A stretch of DNA of 24,015 nucleotides from an uncultured Neomegalonema sp. (GTDB lineage: Bacteria > Pseudomonadota > Alphaproteobacteria > Rhodobacterales > Rhodobacteraceae). Position numbers and translations under genes: made by a program. A model generated the notes under the pieces. It had not been told where the DNA came from. It made no database searches and saw only the letters and a program-made list of their open reading frames with translations. Numbering within the stretch: the first letter of the stretch is position 1; every line of letters starts with the position of its first letter. Positions 23,359-24,015 of this stretch are shown in pieces. The stretch is from assembly GCA_937927905.1 (NCBI GenBank), contig CALFWP010000033.1:1-24015 (forward strand), in the 5' to 3' direction.

Positions 23359-23906
23359 GCGTATAATGTAATAGAATAAAGAGAAAATTTCAAATGTAGC
23401 ATTTTTTTTGGAATAATTGAATTAATTGCATAAAATGAAACAAAAACTAATAAACTTCCACCAATTATGCCAAATGTGATATAATCAATATCTACAACCG
23501 CACCTACACCATCTTTAAGGCCGGGAATTCTCGTCCACATAACCGAAAAAAGAGCAAGAGGAAAAAATGTTGAAGCTCCAAGCTGAAACCATTTATACGA
23601 ATTAGTGCTAATTGGTGACTCTAACCGGCTAGAACTAACATAAGAAAATAGTGATATAAACACTGGGAAAACCAGTGCCCATATAGCAAAAAACCACAAT
23701 GCAGTTTGTGACAAAGCAAACGCCAGGAGAGAGATTATATATCCGATGCTTGGATTATTCCATGAAGCTAAGCCAAATTTAAAAATTATTTTACTGTCAG
23801 ATCCAAGAATAGACGTAGTTGCTCCAATCAATGCGGCCAAAAGTGATGCAAGGAAAAAGTATTGAACTTTTTTCCTTAGAGCCTGACTCAAAACTCTACG
23901 AGACAT
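23241..23906 (-). CDS. Multi-span membrane protein frame, IS-proximal, probably 5' part of a frameshifted gene
   Basis: A 221-codon frame with about six hydrophobic segments (for example FFLASLLAALIGATTSIL, IGYIISLLAFALSQTALWFFAIWALVFPVFISLFSY, FFPLALFSVMW, ITFGIIGGSLLVFVSFYAI, ITLYACILFSFGIG and FTALFGTLMYLMI). The start ATG at 23906 has AAGG seven bases upstream, but both lie inside the last codons of a transposase frame on the same strand, overlapping it by 11 bases. The first nine or so codons therefore seem to be IS-derived. The frame ends 24 bases past the A6 tract, where the coiled-coil frame takes over one base out of phase. Family not recognised. Codon use is strongly A/T-ending, unlike the housekeeping genes to the left. 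Confidence 0.6.
   Translation of the reverse strand: MSRRVLSQALRKKVQYFFLASLLAALIGATTSILGSDSKIIFKFGLASWNNPSIGYIISLLAFALSQTALWFFAIWALVFPVFISLFSYVSSSRLESPISTNSYKWFQLGASTFFPLALFSVMWTRIPGLKDGVGAVVDIDYITFGIIGGSLLVFVSFYAINSIIPKKMLHLKFSLYSITLYACILFSFGIGNEALAFTALFGTLMYLMIDTKKLQAYYPI
23265..23270 (-). other. A6 tract at the junction of two reading frames
   Basis: On the minus strand the tract reads ACG AAA AAA TTG in the membrane-protein frame. Backing up one base after AAA AAA gives ATT GCA AGC ATA, the coiled-coil frame. Equally, a seventh A would merge the frames. G-AAA-AAA is a weak slippery heptamer rather than an ideal A-AAA-AAG. Confidence 0.6.
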
Positions 23907-24015
23907 GACAATACCTTGCGAGCCGCCTTGTGGTGAGGCGGATGTGTGCGACGTTGATCCATGCCTCAGCAGAGGCGATGGATTTTTCCCAGTCCTTGCT
24001 GAGCCGACGGCATCG
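23879..24015 (-). mobile_element. IS5-type insertion sequence end, likely terminus near 23879
   Basis: The transposase stop lies at 23896, and IS5-type elements usually end within a few tens of bases of it. The plus-strand sequence GAGCCTGACTCAAAACTC starting at 23879 is a plausible outer end reading inward, next to TTA (23876-23878), compatible with the short TNA/YTAR-type targets of this family. The matching inverted repeat lies outside the window, so the exact boundary is unproven. Confidence 0.5.
23896..24015 (-). CDS. IS5-family transposase, C-terminal 39 residues (rest outside window)
   Basis: From the right edge to TAG at 23896-23898 the minus strand reads RCRRLSKDWEKSIASAEAWI, then NVAHIRLTTRRLARYCHVS. 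This is the C-terminal pattern I know from IS5-family DDE transposases (RCRRLAKDxE...A..lA.IR...RRLAr.). Its composition is GC-rich, unlike the adjoining AT-rich gene, which marks the boundary of the element. Only the tail is visible, so integrity and subgroup cannot be judged. Confidence 0.75.
   Translation of the reverse strand, partial: RCRRLSKDWEKSIASAEAWINVAHIRLTTRRLARYCHVS

Noticed and set aside
23922..23940. CCGCCT...AGGCGG inverted repeat near the right edge as a terminator or IS terminal repeat
   Set aside because: It lies within the transposase coding frame, upstream of its stop, so it is neither the element's end nor a sensible terminator.
1..24015. CRISPR array, tRNA or rRNA genes
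   Set aside because: No regularly spaced short direct repeats, no cloverleaf-like sequences with a TTCGA arm, and no rRNA-like stretches were noticed; the only regular repeats are the coding 522-bp units.

Overview
The window looks like chromosome of an alphaproteobacterium, most likely Rhodobacterales. The basis is the ordered block rsfS - rlmH - gpmI - envC-like - S41 protease - divergent polysaccharide deacetylase - rppH, which I know from that order, together with moderately GC-rich coding DNA. This is inference from gene order and protein character, not from a search.

Layout. (1) 1-4117, minus strand: the 5' two thirds or less of a giant secreted, repeat-built surface protein (propeller-like head, DUF11-type repeats with an exact 174-residue period, one CshA-type fibril module); its 3' end is off the left edge. 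(2) 4118-4518: a strikingly AT-rich gene-free stretch. (3) 4519-8482: a catabolic-looking module, aldehyde dehydrogenase and luciferase-like flavin monooxygenase on the minus strand, divergent from a RidA-family enzyme and an alpha/beta hydrolase. Three of the four families match RutA, RutC and RutD of pyrimidine catabolism, but the rest of the Rut set is absent. (4) 8501-10384, minus strand: a periplasmic PQQ-type sugar dehydrogenase followed by a c-type cytochrome, probably its electron acceptor. (5) 10590-17880, plus strand: the conserved housekeeping block covering ribosome silencing, 23S rRNA methylation, glycolysis, control of peptidoglycan hydrolysis, periplasmic proteolysis and mRNA 5'-end processing. 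(6) 18111-22233, plus strand: a membrane-anchored thioredoxin-like protein, a membrane pentapeptide-repeat protein whose 3' third is AT-rich, and uvrB. (7) 22234-24015: an AT-rich accessory segment with a tiny coupled ORF, a membrane-protein reading frame and a coiled-coil reading frame that overlap out of phase at an A6 tract, and the end of an IS5-type transposase at the right edge.

Most noteworthy: rsfS has no ATG, GTG or TTG that could give a full-length protein and seems to start at CTG; the Rut-like four-gene module; the split membrane/coiled-coil gene whose first codons seem to come from the adjacent IS; a divergent polysaccharide deacetylase that has lost all three candidate metal-ligand motifs; and a uvrB leader with two mutually exclusive hairpins, one covering the Shine-Dalgarno sequence.
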